Shown piece after piece: positions 8,249 through 16,630 of a stretch of DNA of 32,266 bases (position 1 is its first letter; the number at the start of each line of letters is the position of its first letter). A program made the position numbers and the translations under genes. The DNA comes from an uncultured Eubacteriales bacterium (GTDB lineage: Bacteria > Bacillota > Clostridia > Oscillospirales > Acutalibacteraceae). The notes beneath the pieces are model-generated. The model did no database searches, was not told where the DNA came from, and was given only the letters and a program-made list of their open reading frames with translations. The stretch covers positions 1 through 32,266 of the forward strand of contig CAKSYX010000021.1 of NCBI GenBank assembly GCA_934525065.1, given 5' to 3'.

Positions 8249-9354
8249 TGAAAAAAACCGCTTGCTTTTTTGTCTGTCTGCTTTTTCTCTTTCTGACGCC
8301 GCTTTTTGCCGCAGCCGAAGGAGAAGCGGATGAAATTGCCGCAGAAGCGCAAAAAGCTCTTTTTTCTGCCTTTGACAGCGAAACAAGGGACACGCTTTCT
8401 GCCTTCGGGCTTGATGAGATCGGTTCAAAAAACGTCTTTGATTCTTCGCTTGAAAGCTTAACAGACTACTTTAGGACAAACCTTAAAGAAAAGGCCCAAA
8501 ACGCCGTAAAAATGCTTTTTGAAGTGCTAGGTGCTCTGATGATTGTCTTTCTTTTTGAAAGCTTTCGGGGAGAAAAAGGGGCGGATATTCTTGAAACACT
8601 TTCCGTCTGTGTTTTTGCTTTGCTGCTTTCTCAAAGGACCGAAGCGTTTCTCAGCTCTGCCGCCGCTGTGATTGACTCGCTTTCAAAGCTGATGCTCGGC
8701 TTTGTTCCGGTCTACGCCGGAATAATCGCCGCTTCGGGAAGTCCTGCTTCGGCCGCGGGATACAGCACTCTTACGCTTGCTTTTGCCGAAGGCGCGTCTG
8801 TGTTTTCAAACCGACTGCTTGTTCCTTTTTGCGGAGTGCTTCTCTGTTTGACGATAGCTTTTTCGGTCAACAGCCGGATGAATGCCGGGCGTTTCATCTC
8901 TGCGGCCGGCAGGCTCGGAACGGTCTCTCTCGGTGCTGTTTCGGCGTTTTTCACGGGCTTTCTTGCGCTCAAGAACGTTCTTGCCTCATCGGCTGACGCG
9001 GCCTCCGTTCGCGGACTGCGCTTTTTGGTCAGCAATCTGATTCCCGTTGTCGGCAGCGCAATGAGCGACGCATATTCGGCGTTCGCCGGAAGTATAAATT
9101 TAATAAAAGGCTCGGTTGCAGTTGTCGGAATTGCCGCAGTCGTTGTCTGCTCCCTTCCCGCAATAATCGAGCTTGCGCTGAACCTCGGCGTTCTGGCGGT
9201 GCTTTCCTTTGCGGCGGAGCTTACCTCACAGAAGGGGATATGCTCGCTTTTCAAAGGCTTTTGCACTGCGGTGAAGCTGCTGCTTCTTGCGCTTATCTAT
9301 GAAGTGTTCATCATCATAATTTCAACCGGGCTAATGCTCAGCGTACACAACTGA
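8245..9354 (+). CDS. spoIIIAE: Stage III sporulation protein AE
   Basis: 369 residues. A clear signal peptide (MKK then a leucine/phenylalanine-rich core ending near AAAEG, residues 1-25) is followed by a soluble stretch and about seven hydrophobic segments, the SpoIIIAE layout. It is a polytopic component of the mother-cell SpoIIIA channel complex. It starts at ATG 8245 in an ATGA overlap with the spoIIIAD stop; a second in-frame ATG follows directly. Confidence 0.95.
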   Translation: MMKKTACFFVCLLFLFLTPLFAAAEGEADEIAAEAQKALFSAFDSETRDTLSAFGLDEIGSKNVFDSSLESLTDYFRTNLKEKAQNAVKMLFEVLGALMIVFLFESFRGEKGADILETLSVCVFALLLSQRTEAFLSSAAAVIDSLSKLMLGFVPVYAGIIAASGSPASAAGYSTLTLAFAEGASVFSNRLLVPFCGVLLCLTIAFSVNSRMNAGRFISAAGRLGTVSLGAVSAFFTGFLALKNVLASSADAASVRGLRFLVSNLIPVVGSAMSDAYSAFAGSINLIKGSVAVVGIAAVVVCSLPAIIELALNLGVLAVLSFAAELTSQKGICSLFKGFCTAVKLLLLALIYEVFIIIISTGLMLSVHN

Positions 9355-9371
9355 AAACAGGAGGAAGAAAA

Positions 9372-9857
9372 GTGGGAGCCATTAAAAGCTGGGCGGCGCT
9401 TGCCGCTGTGACTGCCGTTGTCAGCGCGGTTTTTGTTTCGCTTTTGCCGCAGGGAAAAATGAAAAACGCTTTTCTTGCGCTTGTCGGAGTGGTTTTGCTT
9501 TGTGCGCTGATTTCTCCGCTTTCCGCAAAAAGCAAAAGCGGCTTTGACGTTTTTGAAGATTATTCCTCGATGCTCCGAAAAAACGAAGAAAGCTATCAAA
9601 GAAAAAGCGAAGAAGCCGCCGTATCCGTTGCCGAAAAGGGATATGAAAACGCGCTGCGTCAGTCATTTTTTCAAAACGGAATCGAAGCGAGAAAAATTAA
9701 AGTCAAATGCAAAAGCGATTGCAGCGCCGAAAAGGCGGAAATCACGCTTGAAGAGGGCACGGACGAAGGCAAGGTTCGTCAACTTTCCGAAAAAGTGCTC
9801 AAAAACGCAAAGGTGGTCATAAAGAGGGTGGAGGATAATGAAAAGCAAAGCTCTTAA
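9372..9857 (+). CDS. spoIIIAF: Stage III sporulation protein AF
   Basis: 161 residues with a GTG start seven bases after a strong AGGAGG-type site. Two N-terminal hydrophobic helices (about residues 5-20 and 30-48, the second ending in LISPLSAKS) precede a soluble domain related to the ring-building motif of secretion systems. Of the spoIIIA products it is among the less well understood, and is a channel component. It overlaps spoIIIAG by 20 bases. Confidence 0.9.
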   Translation: MGAIKSWAALAAVTAVVSAVFVSLLPQGKMKNAFLALVGVVLLCALISPLSAKSKSGFDVFEDYSSMLRKNEESYQRKSEEAAVSVAEKGYENALRQSFFQNGIEARKIKVKCKSDCSAEKAEITLEEGTDEGKVRQLSEKVLKNAKVVIKRVEDNEKQSS

Positions 9858-10398
9858 TGCGCTTTCGGCGTGGATGAAGAAAAACAAAAAGATTGCCGTT
9901 GTTCTGGCGGTCGGAATTTTGGGGATGCTTCTGATTTTCGCTTCCGGTCTTGATTCAGGCGGAAAAACTTCGGAAAAAAGCGAAAGCCGCGCAGAACCGG
10001 CAGCGCAGGAAACCTATGAAAAGCAGACGGAGGAAAAGCTCAAAAGCTTTGTTGAAAGCATTGAGGGCGCGGGAAGAGCCGAGGTGATGATTACATTTGA
10101 GTCGTCCGGAGAATCGGTTTTTGCGCGCGATATGAGCGAGGATACCCAAAAGGCTTCGCAGGATAATTCAAGAAAAACCGAAGATAAATATGTAATCGTT
10201 GAAAGCGGCGGAAACGAAAGCGGACTGCTGACAAAGGCAGTCTACCCAAAGGTGCGCGGCGTTGCGGTCTGCTGCGACGGAGCATCTGACAGTGTTATCA
10301 GGCAGCGGATAACCGAGGCTGTTTCCGCTTTGTTTGATATAAATTCAACAAATATCAGCGTTGTCCGAAGAGCCGGACAGCCAAAAGGAGAAGAATGA
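9838..10398 (+). CDS. spoIIIAG: Stage III sporulation protein AG, channel ring protein
   Basis: 186 residues. One membrane helix (about 18-36) anchors an extracytoplasmic domain facing the space between mother cell and forespore. The family blocks FVESIEGAGRAEVMITFESSGE and LTKAVYPKVRGVAVCCDGA are present. SpoIIIAG forms large rings of the channel. It is shorter than the Bacillus protein (about 230 residues), mainly in the low-complexity linker after the helix. It overlaps both neighbours. Confidence 0.95.
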   Translation: MKSKALNALSAWMKKNKKIAVVLAVGILGMLLIFASGLDSGGKTSEKSESRAEPAAQETYEKQTEEKLKSFVESIEGAGRAEVMITFESSGESVFARDMSEDTQKASQDNSRKTEDKYVIVESGGNESGLLTKAVYPKVRGVAVCCDGASDSVIRQRITEAVSALFDINSTNISVVRRAGQPKGEE

Positions 10399-10997
10399 GT
10401 ATGTTCGCAAAGAAAAAGCAGATTCTTGCCGCAACGCTTGTCATTGCGCTTGCCGCCGCAGTAACGGTGAATTGGTATTATTCAAATCCAACAAAAAAAT
10501 CGGCCGCCGGGTCGAATACCTCTCAGAGCACCGAGGCCGAGCGGAAAAATCTCGGCGATTCGCTCCTCGTTGCCGGCAGCAGCGTCAGCGAAGGCAGCAC
10601 CGTGGAAACCTCTGCCGCCCAAAACGACGCCGCAGAGGGAAAGACAAGCGAGGAATATTTCGCCTCTGTCCGCCTTGAGCAGTCAAAAGCCAACGGAAAG
10701 GTTGAAGACACGATAAACAAGGCGCTGGAAAGCGATGCGCTGAATGATACGGACAAAAAGGAACTGAGCATTCTGCTTGACCGTTATAATGCCGACATTA
10801 AGACCCAAAGCGACTGCGAAGCACTCATAAAGGGCAAAATCGGCGGCGACTGCGTTGTGATAATCAACGGTCAGACCGCTCAGGTCGTGATTGAAAAAGG
10901 AAAGTCAAACGAGAACACGGTTCTTCAAGTCACCGAGATAATCGTGAATAATACGCATATTTCGCCGGAAAATTTGACAATAATTGAAGCAAAGTAG
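10395..10997 (+). CDS. spoIIIAH: Stage III sporulation protein AH, SpoIIQ-binding channel protein
   Basis: 200 residues. One N-terminal membrane helix (about 9-27, QILAATLVIALAAAVTVNWYY) is followed by a serine/alanine-rich linker and a C-terminal YscJ/FliF-like ring domain (about 95-200; GGDCVVIINGQTAQVVI). In Bacillus this domain binds SpoIIQ from the forespore side. No spoIIQ gene is in the window, and many Clostridia use a divergent or LytM-type partner. The start is ATG 10395 (ATGA overlap, AGGAG four bases upstream) or ATG 10401 (ten bases). No terminator follows before the nusB promoter. Confidence 0.95.
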   Translation: MSMFAKKKQILAATLVIALAAAVTVNWYYSNPTKKSAAGSNTSQSTEAERKNLGDSLLVAGSSVSEGSTVETSAAQNDAAEGKTSEEYFASVRLEQSKANGKVEDTINKALESDALNDTDKKELSILLDRYNADIKTQSDCEALIKGKIGGDCVVIINGQTAQVVIEKGKSNENTVLQVTEIIVNNTHISPENLTIIEAK

Positions 10998-11026
10998 TTG
11001 TCGGATGTTTAAAAATGTGATACAAT
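10998..11026 (+). promoter_or_regulatory. Sigma-A promoter for the nusB operon
   Basis: TTGTCG (10998-11003), a 17-base spacer, TACAAT (11021-11026). The -35 begins on the base after the spoIIIAH stop. It would separate constitutive expression of the nusB-recN genes from the sporulation operon upstream and gives a leader of about 90 bases. Confidence 0.7.
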
Positions 11027-11122
11027 GGCCTTAACTGTAAAATCGAATACTCTGCCGAAGTGGCAAAGCGGCGAATATTTATTCATCAAAAAACGTTCCA
11101 AAAAACGGAAGGGAAAAACATT

Positions 11123-11521
11123 ATGACACGACACGAAGCGAGAGAAGTTGCATTTATCATTACATTTGAAAAAGGCTTTCTCGGTGATACTCCGATTGAA
11201 GAGATCATTGAGAGTGCGGCGGAATCAGAGTTTTTTGACGTCAATAATTACGTTATAAGAACAGTCAAAGGGATTTTCAATAACCTTCCGGCGATTGACG
11301 GCGCGATTGAAGAAAAGCTTGTCGGCTGGTCGGCAAAAAGGCTTTCGCGCGCCGCAATGGCCGTTTTGCGCGTTGCAGTTTATGAATTGCTTTTCAGTGA
11401 TGAAGTACCCGTCGGCGTTGCAATCAACGAAGCCGTTGAAATTGCAAAAAAATATGCCACCGAGGAGGACGCTTCTTATATCAACGGCGTTCTCGGCTCG
11501 ATAGCCAAGGAAAAGAAATAA
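11123..11521 (+). CDS. nusB: Transcription antitermination protein NusB
   Basis: 132 residues, the normal size for NusB. It binds boxA RNA with NusE (S10) in the antitermination complex needed for rRNA transcription. The N-terminus MTRHEAREVAFIITFEKGF and the C-terminal ELLFSDEVPVGVAINEAVEIAKKYATEEDASYINGVLGSI are diagnostic. The start at 11123 is set by this conserved N-terminus and by GGAAGGG nine bases upstream; the frame is open further upstream, but that part has no NusB similarity. First gene of the housekeeping operon; its stop overlaps the next start (TAATG). Confidence 0.96.
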   Translation: MTRHEAREVAFIITFEKGFLGDTPIEEIIESAAESEFFDVNNYVIRTVKGIFNNLPAIDGAIEEKLVGWSAKRLSRAAMAVLRVAVYELLFSDEVPVGVAINEAVEIAKKYATEEDASYINGVLGSIAKEKK

Positions 11522-12462
11522 TGGCGTATCTCGGCTTTGACACCAGTAATTATACGACCTCGGCCGCCGTCTATTACCCGGAAAGCGGCCGCGTTGAAGG
11601 CGAAAGGCTGCTCCTTCCCGTCAGAGAGGGCGAAAAAGGGCTCAGGCAGAGCGACGCGGTGTTCCACCACACAAGCCGCCTGCCGCAGGTTCTTTCCGCT
11701 TTGAGCAAGCGCACCGGTTTTGAGACCGAGGGCGTTTGCGCTTCGGTCAGACCATGCCCTGAAGAAGGCTCATATATGCCGTGCTTTCTTGTCGGAAAGA
11801 ATGCGGCTGTCTGCGCCTGCGTTGCCGCGAAAGCTCCGCTTTTTTCAACAACTCATCAGCACGGACATATTGCGGCCGCACTTTACGGCGCAGGAAAGCT
11901 TGAGCTTCTTCATGAACGCTTTCTTGCCTTTCATCTTTCCGGAGGGACGACCGAAGCACTGATCGTTGAGCCTGACGAGAACGAAGTCTTCATGCCGCGT
12001 GTCGTTGCCCGTTCGCTCGACTTGAAGGCCGGCCAGGCGGTTGACCGCGTGGGGCTTATGCTTTCGATGAAGTTTCCATGCGGAGCGCAGCTTGATTCGC
12101 TCGCGCAGAAAAGCGAAAGACGCTTTAAAATCAGACCGTCGATGAAAGGAGATTGCTTTTCGCTTTCCGGTGTTGAAAACAAGTGCCGCGAAATGCTTTT
12201 GCGCGGCGAACCGGAAGAGGACGTTGCACGCTTCTGCATTGAATATATTTCGGCTTCGCTTGAAGAAATGACGCGCCGCCTTCTTGAAAAATACGGCAGT
12301 CTGCCGCTGGTCTATTCCGGCGGTGTGATGTCAAATTCAATCATCAGCGCAAGATTCAGAGAAAAATTCAGTGCCGTTTTTGCCCCTGCGCAGTTTTCTT
12401 CGGACAACGCCGCAGGAGTTGCAATCATCGGATATCTTAAAGCAACGGAGAATAAAATATAA
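11521..12462 (+). CDS. TsaD/Kae1-like (M22 family) ASKHA protein, paralog of unknown function
   Basis: 313 residues with the ASKHA-fold features of TsaD/Kae1: N-terminal phosphate loop FDTSNYTTSAAV (6-17), metal-ligand motif THQHGHI with H112 and H116 (HxxxH), LSGGTTEALIV (139-149), GQAVDRV (171-177), YSGGVMSN (265-272) and D295 in SSDNAAG, where TsaD has its third metal ligand. The SVRPCPEEGSYMPCFLVGKNAA block replaces the TsaD sequence at that position. Canonical TsaD modifies tRNA A37 with TsaB and TsaE; this shorter, diverged copy sits without tsaB or tsaE between nusB and xseA, an arrangement I recall from other Clostridia. Names such as O-sialoglycoprotein endopeptidase are historical and unsupported. 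Retained metal ligands suggest it binds a nucleotide and metal; its substrate is unknown. Confidence 0.8.
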   Translation: MAYLGFDTSNYTTSAAVYYPESGRVEGERLLLPVREGEKGLRQSDAVFHHTSRLPQVLSALSKRTGFETEGVCASVRPCPEEGSYMPCFLVGKNAAVCACVAAKAPLFSTTHQHGHIAAALYGAGKLELLHERFLAFHLSGGTTEALIVEPDENEVFMPRVVARSLDLKAGQAVDRVGLMLSMKFPCGAQLDSLAQKSERRFKIRPSMKGDCFSLSGVENKCREMLLRGEPEEDVARFCIEYISASLEEMTRRLLEKYGSLPLVYSGGVMSNSIISARFREKFSAVFAPAQFSSDNAAGVAIIGYLKATENKI

Positions 12463-13697
12463 TGTCGTCTGTTTTAACCGTTTCTCAAATCAATACCTAT
12501 ATAAAGTCGGTCATCGACTCAGACCTTAACTTAAAGCATATATATGTAAGCGGAGAAATCTCAAATTTCACCGACCATTACCGCTCAGGTCATTTTTATT
12601 TTACACTCAAGGACAGCTCTGCTGCAATCAAAGCCGTTATGTTCCGCTCGGCGGCCGAAAGGGTGCGTTTCAGGCCGGAAAACGGAATGAGGGTCGTTAT
12701 CCGCGGCGGAATTTCCGTTTTTGAGCGCGACGGTGTCTATCAGCTTTATTGCGACGAAATGATTCCGGACGGTCAGGGCGCGCTGAGCCTTGCTTTTGAG
12801 CAGCTCAAGAAAAAGCTTTTTGAACAGGGCCTTTTTGATGAAACTCATAAAAATGCCCTTCCGGCGTATCCGCTGAGAATCGGCGTAATAACCTCGCCGA
12901 CCGGCGCAGCCGTTCATGATATTCTGACCGTGCTTGAAAGGCGTTTTCCGCTTGCGGCGGTCGTTTTTGAACCGGTTGCCGTTCAGGGTGAGCTTGCCGC
13001 GCCGCAGATAATCGCCGCAATTGAAAAGTTTAACCGATATAAAGCCTGCGATGTTCTCATCGTCGGACGCGGCGGAGGTTCGATTGAAGACCTTTGGGCG
13101 TTCAATGAAGAGGCTGTTGCTTACGCCATATATGACTCGGAAATACCCGTTATTTCCGCCGTCGGACACGAGACAGATTTCACAATTGCCGATTTTGTTG
13201 CCGATTGCCGTGCACCTACTCCCTCCGCGGCGGCGGAAATTGCCGTTCCGGATTACCGCGAGGTGCTCTATGCGCTTGACGGCGCGCTCGATTCAATGAC
13301 CGCCGCTCTGGAAAAAAAGCTCTCCGCAACGAAAGAAAAGCTTTTTCAAGCGGAAAAGCTCCTTTCCGCTTATAGCCCCGCTTTGCGTGTGGACAGGCTT
13401 TCCCAAACGCTCGAAATGCTTTCAAAACGGCTGCTCCTTGCCGGAGATTCGTGCCTTTCTTCCTCGCACTCGGCTCTTTCCACCCTTGTTTCGCGCCTTG
13501 AAAGCGCAAGCCCGTTGAAAACGCTTGAACGCGGCTTTGCCGCTGTAACGAAGGAAAGCGGAGAAATGCTCAAATCTGCCGAAAAGGTCTCGATTGGAGA
13601 AAAACTTGCCGTCAGGTTCTTTGACGGTGTTGTCACCTGCACGGCGGATAAAATTGATATCCAAAACCGAAAGGACGAAGAAAATGGAAGCATATAA
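12462..13697 (+). CDS. xseA: Exodeoxyribonuclease VII large subunit
   Basis: 411 residues. With XseB it forms exonuclease VII, which degrades single-stranded DNA from both ends. An N-terminal OB-fold (about 1-100; GEISNFTDHYRSGHFYFTLKD) precedes the catalytic domain with RIGVITSPTGAA (139-150), GRGGGSIEDLW (202-212), GHETD (235-239) and RAPTPSAAA (250-258), then a long helical region (about 265-360) and a short C-terminal domain. It starts in a TAATG overlap with the TsaD-like gene and overlaps xseB by 14 bases. Confidence 0.97.
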   Translation: MSSVLTVSQINTYIKSVIDSDLNLKHIYVSGEISNFTDHYRSGHFYFTLKDSSAAIKAVMFRSAAERVRFRPENGMRVVIRGGISVFERDGVYQLYCDEMIPDGQGALSLAFEQLKKKLFEQGLFDETHKNALPAYPLRIGVITSPTGAAVHDILTVLERRFPLAAVVFEPVAVQGELAAPQIIAAIEKFNRYKACDVLIVGRGGGSIEDLWAFNEEAVAYAIYDSEIPVISAVGHETDFTIADFVADCRAPTPSAAAEIAVPDYREVLYALDGALDSMTAALEKKLSATKEKLFQAEKLLSAYSPALRVDRLSQTLEMLSKRLLLAGDSCLSSSHSALSTLVSRLESASPLKTLERGFAAVTKESGEMLKSAEKVSIGEKLAVRFFDGVVTCTADKIDIQNRKDEENGSI

Positions 13698-13890
13698 CTT
13701 TGACACCGCGCTCCTGCGCCTTAAGGAAATTACCGAAAGCCTTGAAAGCGGCGAAAACGACCTTGAAATGTCCATGAAGCTTTATGAAGAGGGCGTTCAC
13801 CTCGTTTCCTTCTGCAGCCGTTCGCTTGAAAACGCAAAGCAGAAAATCGTTGAGCTTTCTCAACTTGCAGGCGGTGAAGAAGATGAGTAA
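13684..13890 (+). CDS. xseB: Exodeoxyribonuclease VII small subunit
   Basis: 68 residues, all helical, with the family signature LRLKEITESLESGENDLEMSMKLYEEGVHL. XseB subunits bind along the XseA helices and are needed for activity. The ATG at 13684 follows AAGGACG by about seven bases; the longer upstream frame runs inside xseA and is not conserved. Overlaps both neighbours (14 bases with xseA, 8 with ispA). Confidence 0.95.
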   Translation: MEAYNFDTALLRLKEITESLESGENDLEMSMKLYEEGVHLVSFCSRSLENAKQKIVELSQLAGGEEDE

Positions 13891-14764
13891 AAGATATACC
13901 ACGGAGGAATACTCCTCACTTATAAATTCCGCTCTTCAAAATGCGGCGGAAGCCTTTGGGGACAACGTCGTTGCCGAAGCAATGAAGTACAGCCTTGAAA
14001 ACGGCGGAAAAAGAATCAGGCCGATTCTTGTTCTTGAGTTCTGCCGTCTTTGCGGCGGTTCTGTTGAAGATGCGCTTCCCTTTGCCTGCGCAATTGAAAT
14101 GATTCATACCTATTCGCTCATTCATGACGACCTTCCGTGTATGGATAATGACGATATGCGCCGCGGAAAGCCCTCCTGCCACGTTAAGTTCAAAGAGCAT
14201 TTTGCCCTGCTTGCAGGTGATGCACTTTTGACCCATGCGTTTTCTTTTGTACTCTCCTCACGGTGCGCTCAAAAAGAGCCGCAGAGGACTCTAAAGGCGC
14301 TTTCGATTCTTGCCGACGGAGCAGGAAACCTCGGTATGATTGCAGGTCAGGTCATTGACCTTGAAAGCGAGGGCAAGGAGATTTCGTGCGATACGCTTGA
14401 AAATATGGATAAGCTCAAAACGGGAGCACTTATAAAAGCTTCAGCCGCAATGGGCGTTGTTGCCGCAGGCGGAAGCGAGGAACAGCTTGAAAAAGCTCTC
14501 CTTTTTGCTTCAAAGCTCGGCCATGCCTTTCAGGTCGTTGATGATATCCTTGACGTTATCGGCGACGTCGAAGCTCTCGGAAAGCCGATTGGCAGCGATG
14601 CGGTCAGCGGAAAATCGACCTATGTTTCGCTCCTCGGACTTGAAATGAGCCGAATCTACGCCAAAAAGCTCACCGATGAGGCACTTTCTGCTCTTGAATT
14701 TTTCGGTGAAGAGGGCACCTATCTCAGAGAGCTTTCACAAAAGCTTCTTTCAAGAAGGAAATGA
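13883..14764 (+). CDS. ispA: Polyprenyl synthetase, farnesyl/geranyl diphosphate synthase type
   Basis: 293 residues. It condenses IPP with DMAPP and GPP, giving farnesyl (or geranylgeranyl) diphosphate for undecaprenyl and quinone-type lipids. The first aspartate-rich motif is DDLPCMD (82-88) in the bacterial type II form with two extra residues, preceded by IEMIHTYSLIH; the second is DDILD (220-224). GGKRIRP (41-47) binds diphosphate. The start at 13883 is fixed by similarity (MSKRYTTEEYSSLI) and by GGCGGTGAAG just upstream; an in-frame ATG at 13784 lies inside xseB. It directly precedes dxs, so both ends of the MEP/isoprenoid route are co-expressed. Confidence 0.95.
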   Translation: MSKRYTTEEYSSLINSALQNAAEAFGDNVVAEAMKYSLENGGKRIRPILVLEFCRLCGGSVEDALPFACAIEMIHTYSLIHDDLPCMDNDDMRRGKPSCHVKFKEHFALLAGDALLTHAFSFVLSSRCAQKEPQRTLKALSILADGAGNLGMIAGQVIDLESEGKEISCDTLENMDKLKTGALIKASAAMGVVAAGGSEEQLEKALLFASKLGHAFQVVDDILDVIGDVEALGKPIGSDAVSGKSTYVSLLGLEMSRIYAKKLTDEALSALEFFGEEGTYLRELSQKLLSRRK

Positions 14765-14770
14765 TTTGTA

Positions 14771-16630
14771 ATGAATTATGAAATTCTTCCGAATATAAAG
14801 TCCCCGGCGGATGTCAGAAGCCTTTCTGAGCCAAAGCTTGAAGAGCTTTGCTATGAGATTCGGCAAAAGATGCTTGAGGTCGTTTCAAAAAACGGCGGCC
14901 ACCTTGCCTCAAATCTCGGCGCGGTCGAGCTGACCGTGGCTTTACATAAGGTGTTCGATTCTCCGAAGGACAGCATTGTTTTCGATGTCGGCCATCAGTG
15001 CTATGCGCATAAGATGCTGACCGGCCGCTATGACAGATTCGATTCGCTGAGGAAAAAAGGCGGCCTTTCAGGTTTTTGCCGCCCGAACGAAAGCGAGCAC
15101 GATGTTTTCTATTCCGGCCACAGCTCAACGGCGGTTTCGGCCGGGCTTGGCGTTGCCGGCGCAAACCGGCTGCTCGGTTCGGACGCTTATACCGTAACGG
15201 TCATCGGCGACGGTTCCTTCACGGGCGGAATGGTCTATGAAGCACTCAACAACGGCGGAAGGAGCAAGACGAAGCACATCATCATTCTCAACGACAACAA
15301 GATGTCGATTTCGGAGAACGTCGGCTCCTTTGCAAAATACCTCGCCGTAATTCGTTCGAAGCCGGGATATTATAACTTCAAGGCGACTACGGAAAAAACT
15401 CTCAACCGTATTCCGAGCATCGGCAAGAAAATTACAAAACAGCTTTATGACCTCAAAACCGACCTCAAAAACCGTCTTTATTCCCAAAGTACGTTTTTTG
15501 AAGACCTCGGCTATCGCTATATGGGTCCGATTGACGGCCACGACATTCCTGTTCTGATTGACGCGCTTGAAGCGGCCAAAAAAGTCAACGGCCCCGTGCT
15601 TCTGCACGTCAACACCGTCAAAGGTAAGGGCTATAAATTTGCCCAGGAGGATCCCAGCCGTTTCCATGGCGTCGGACCGTTTGAGCTTTCAACCGGAAAA
15701 ACCGCCAAAAGCGGCGATTCCTTTTCCAAAAAGCTCGGCGAATATCTTTGCCGCTACGCTCCGGAAAACGAACGCATCTGCGCAATCACTGCGGCGATGG
15801 GGCTCGGCACGGGACTTGAATGCTTTCGAAAGCAGTTTCCGAATCGCTTTTTTGACGTCGGAATTGCCGAAGAGCATGCCGTGACCTTTGCGGGCGGGCT
15901 TGCAAAAAAGGGGATGCTTCCCGTTTTTGCGGTGTATTCGACCTTCCTTCAGCGCTGCTACGACCAGATAGTTCACGATGTTTCACTTCAAAAGCTCAAG
16001 GTCATTTTTGCAATTGACCGCGCAGGCTTTGTCGGCGAGGACGGAGAGACGCATAACGGCCTTATGGACGTTGCTTTTCTTTCAACTATACCGGACATAA
16101 TCATCTATTCTCCGTGCTGCTACCGTGCGCTTGAGGCTGACATCAACAACGCCGTCAATGCGGATAAATTTGCCGTTGCCGTGCGGTACCCGAGGGGCGG
16201 CGAAAACGAAAACACCAAAAAGCTCAGGTTTAACTGCGTTGAATTCGGAACCTACGGAAACCGCAAAGCCGAAACCTGCGTTGTGACCTACGGAAGAGTG
16301 ACCGCGAACGCGATTGCGGCCGTTGATGCGCTTTCAAAAAGCGGAAAGGACGTTTTTCTCCTTTCTCTCAACAAAATCAAGCCTCTTCCAAAGCAAGTGA
16401 CTGAAATACTTTCGGAAAAAAAGCACGTCTTTTTCTTTGAAGAGGGAATTCGCAGCGGTTCCGTCGGAGAAAGGGTCGGTTCAAGACTTCTTGAAAAAGG
16501 CTTCGGCGGAACATACAGGCTCACAGCCGTTGATGATAAGTTCGTCAGTCAGGCGACGGTTGAAGAGCTTTTGAAGGAATATAAGCTTGACACGGATTCG
16601 ATAATTGAAATCATAAGCGAGGAATTTTAA
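14771..16630 (+). CDS. dxs: 1-deoxy-D-xylulose-5-phosphate synthase
   Basis: 619 residues, full length. It joins pyruvate and glyceraldehyde 3-phosphate, using thiamine diphosphate, in the first step of the MEP isoprenoid pathway (also feeding thiamine and pyridoxal). Seen: GHLASNLGAVELTVALH (43-59), DVGHQCYAHKMLTGR (72-86), the thiamine diphosphate motif from GDGSF (146-150) to NDN (174-176), and the transketolase central block GIAEEHAVTFAGGLA. It starts six bases after the ispA stop. The tlyA GTG follows its stop with no gap. Confidence 0.98.
   Translation: MNYEILPNIKSPADVRSLSEPKLEELCYEIRQKMLEVVSKNGGHLASNLGAVELTVALHKVFDSPKDSIVFDVGHQCYAHKMLTGRYDRFDSLRKKGGLSGFCRPNESEHDVFYSGHSSTAVSAGLGVAGANRLLGSDAYTVTVIGDGSFTGGMVYEALNNGGRSKTKHIIILNDNKMSISENVGSFAKYLAVIRSKPGYYNFKATTEKTLNRIPSIGKKITKQLYDLKTDLKNRLYSQSTFFEDLGYRYMGPIDGHDIPVLIDALEAAKKVNGPVLLHVNTVKGKGYKFAQEDPSRFHGVGPFELSTGKTAKSGDSFSKKLGEYLCRYAPENERICAITAAMGLGTGLECFRKQFPNRFFDVGIAEEHAVTFAGGLAKKGMLPVFAVYSTFLQRCYDQIVHDVSLQKLKVIFAIDRAGFVGEDGETHNGLMDVAFLSTIPDIIIYSPCCYRALEADINNAVNADKFAVAVRYPRGGENENTKKLRFNCVEFGTYGNRKAETCVVTYGRVTANAIAAVDALSKSGKDVFLLSLNKIKPLPKQVTEILSEKKHVFFFEEGIRSGSVGERVGSRLLEKGFGGTYRLTAVDDKFVSQATVEELLKEYKLDTDSIIEIISEEF

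Noticed and set aside
11027..11122. Structured RNA or attenuator in the nusB leader
   Set aside because: Only a weak interrupted stem (aata...gccg with cggc...tatt) can be drawn; nothing is strong enough to call.
15125..15667. 180-codon minus-strand frame opposite dxs
   Set aside because: Fully inside dxs, no family resemblance; a codon-bias shadow.
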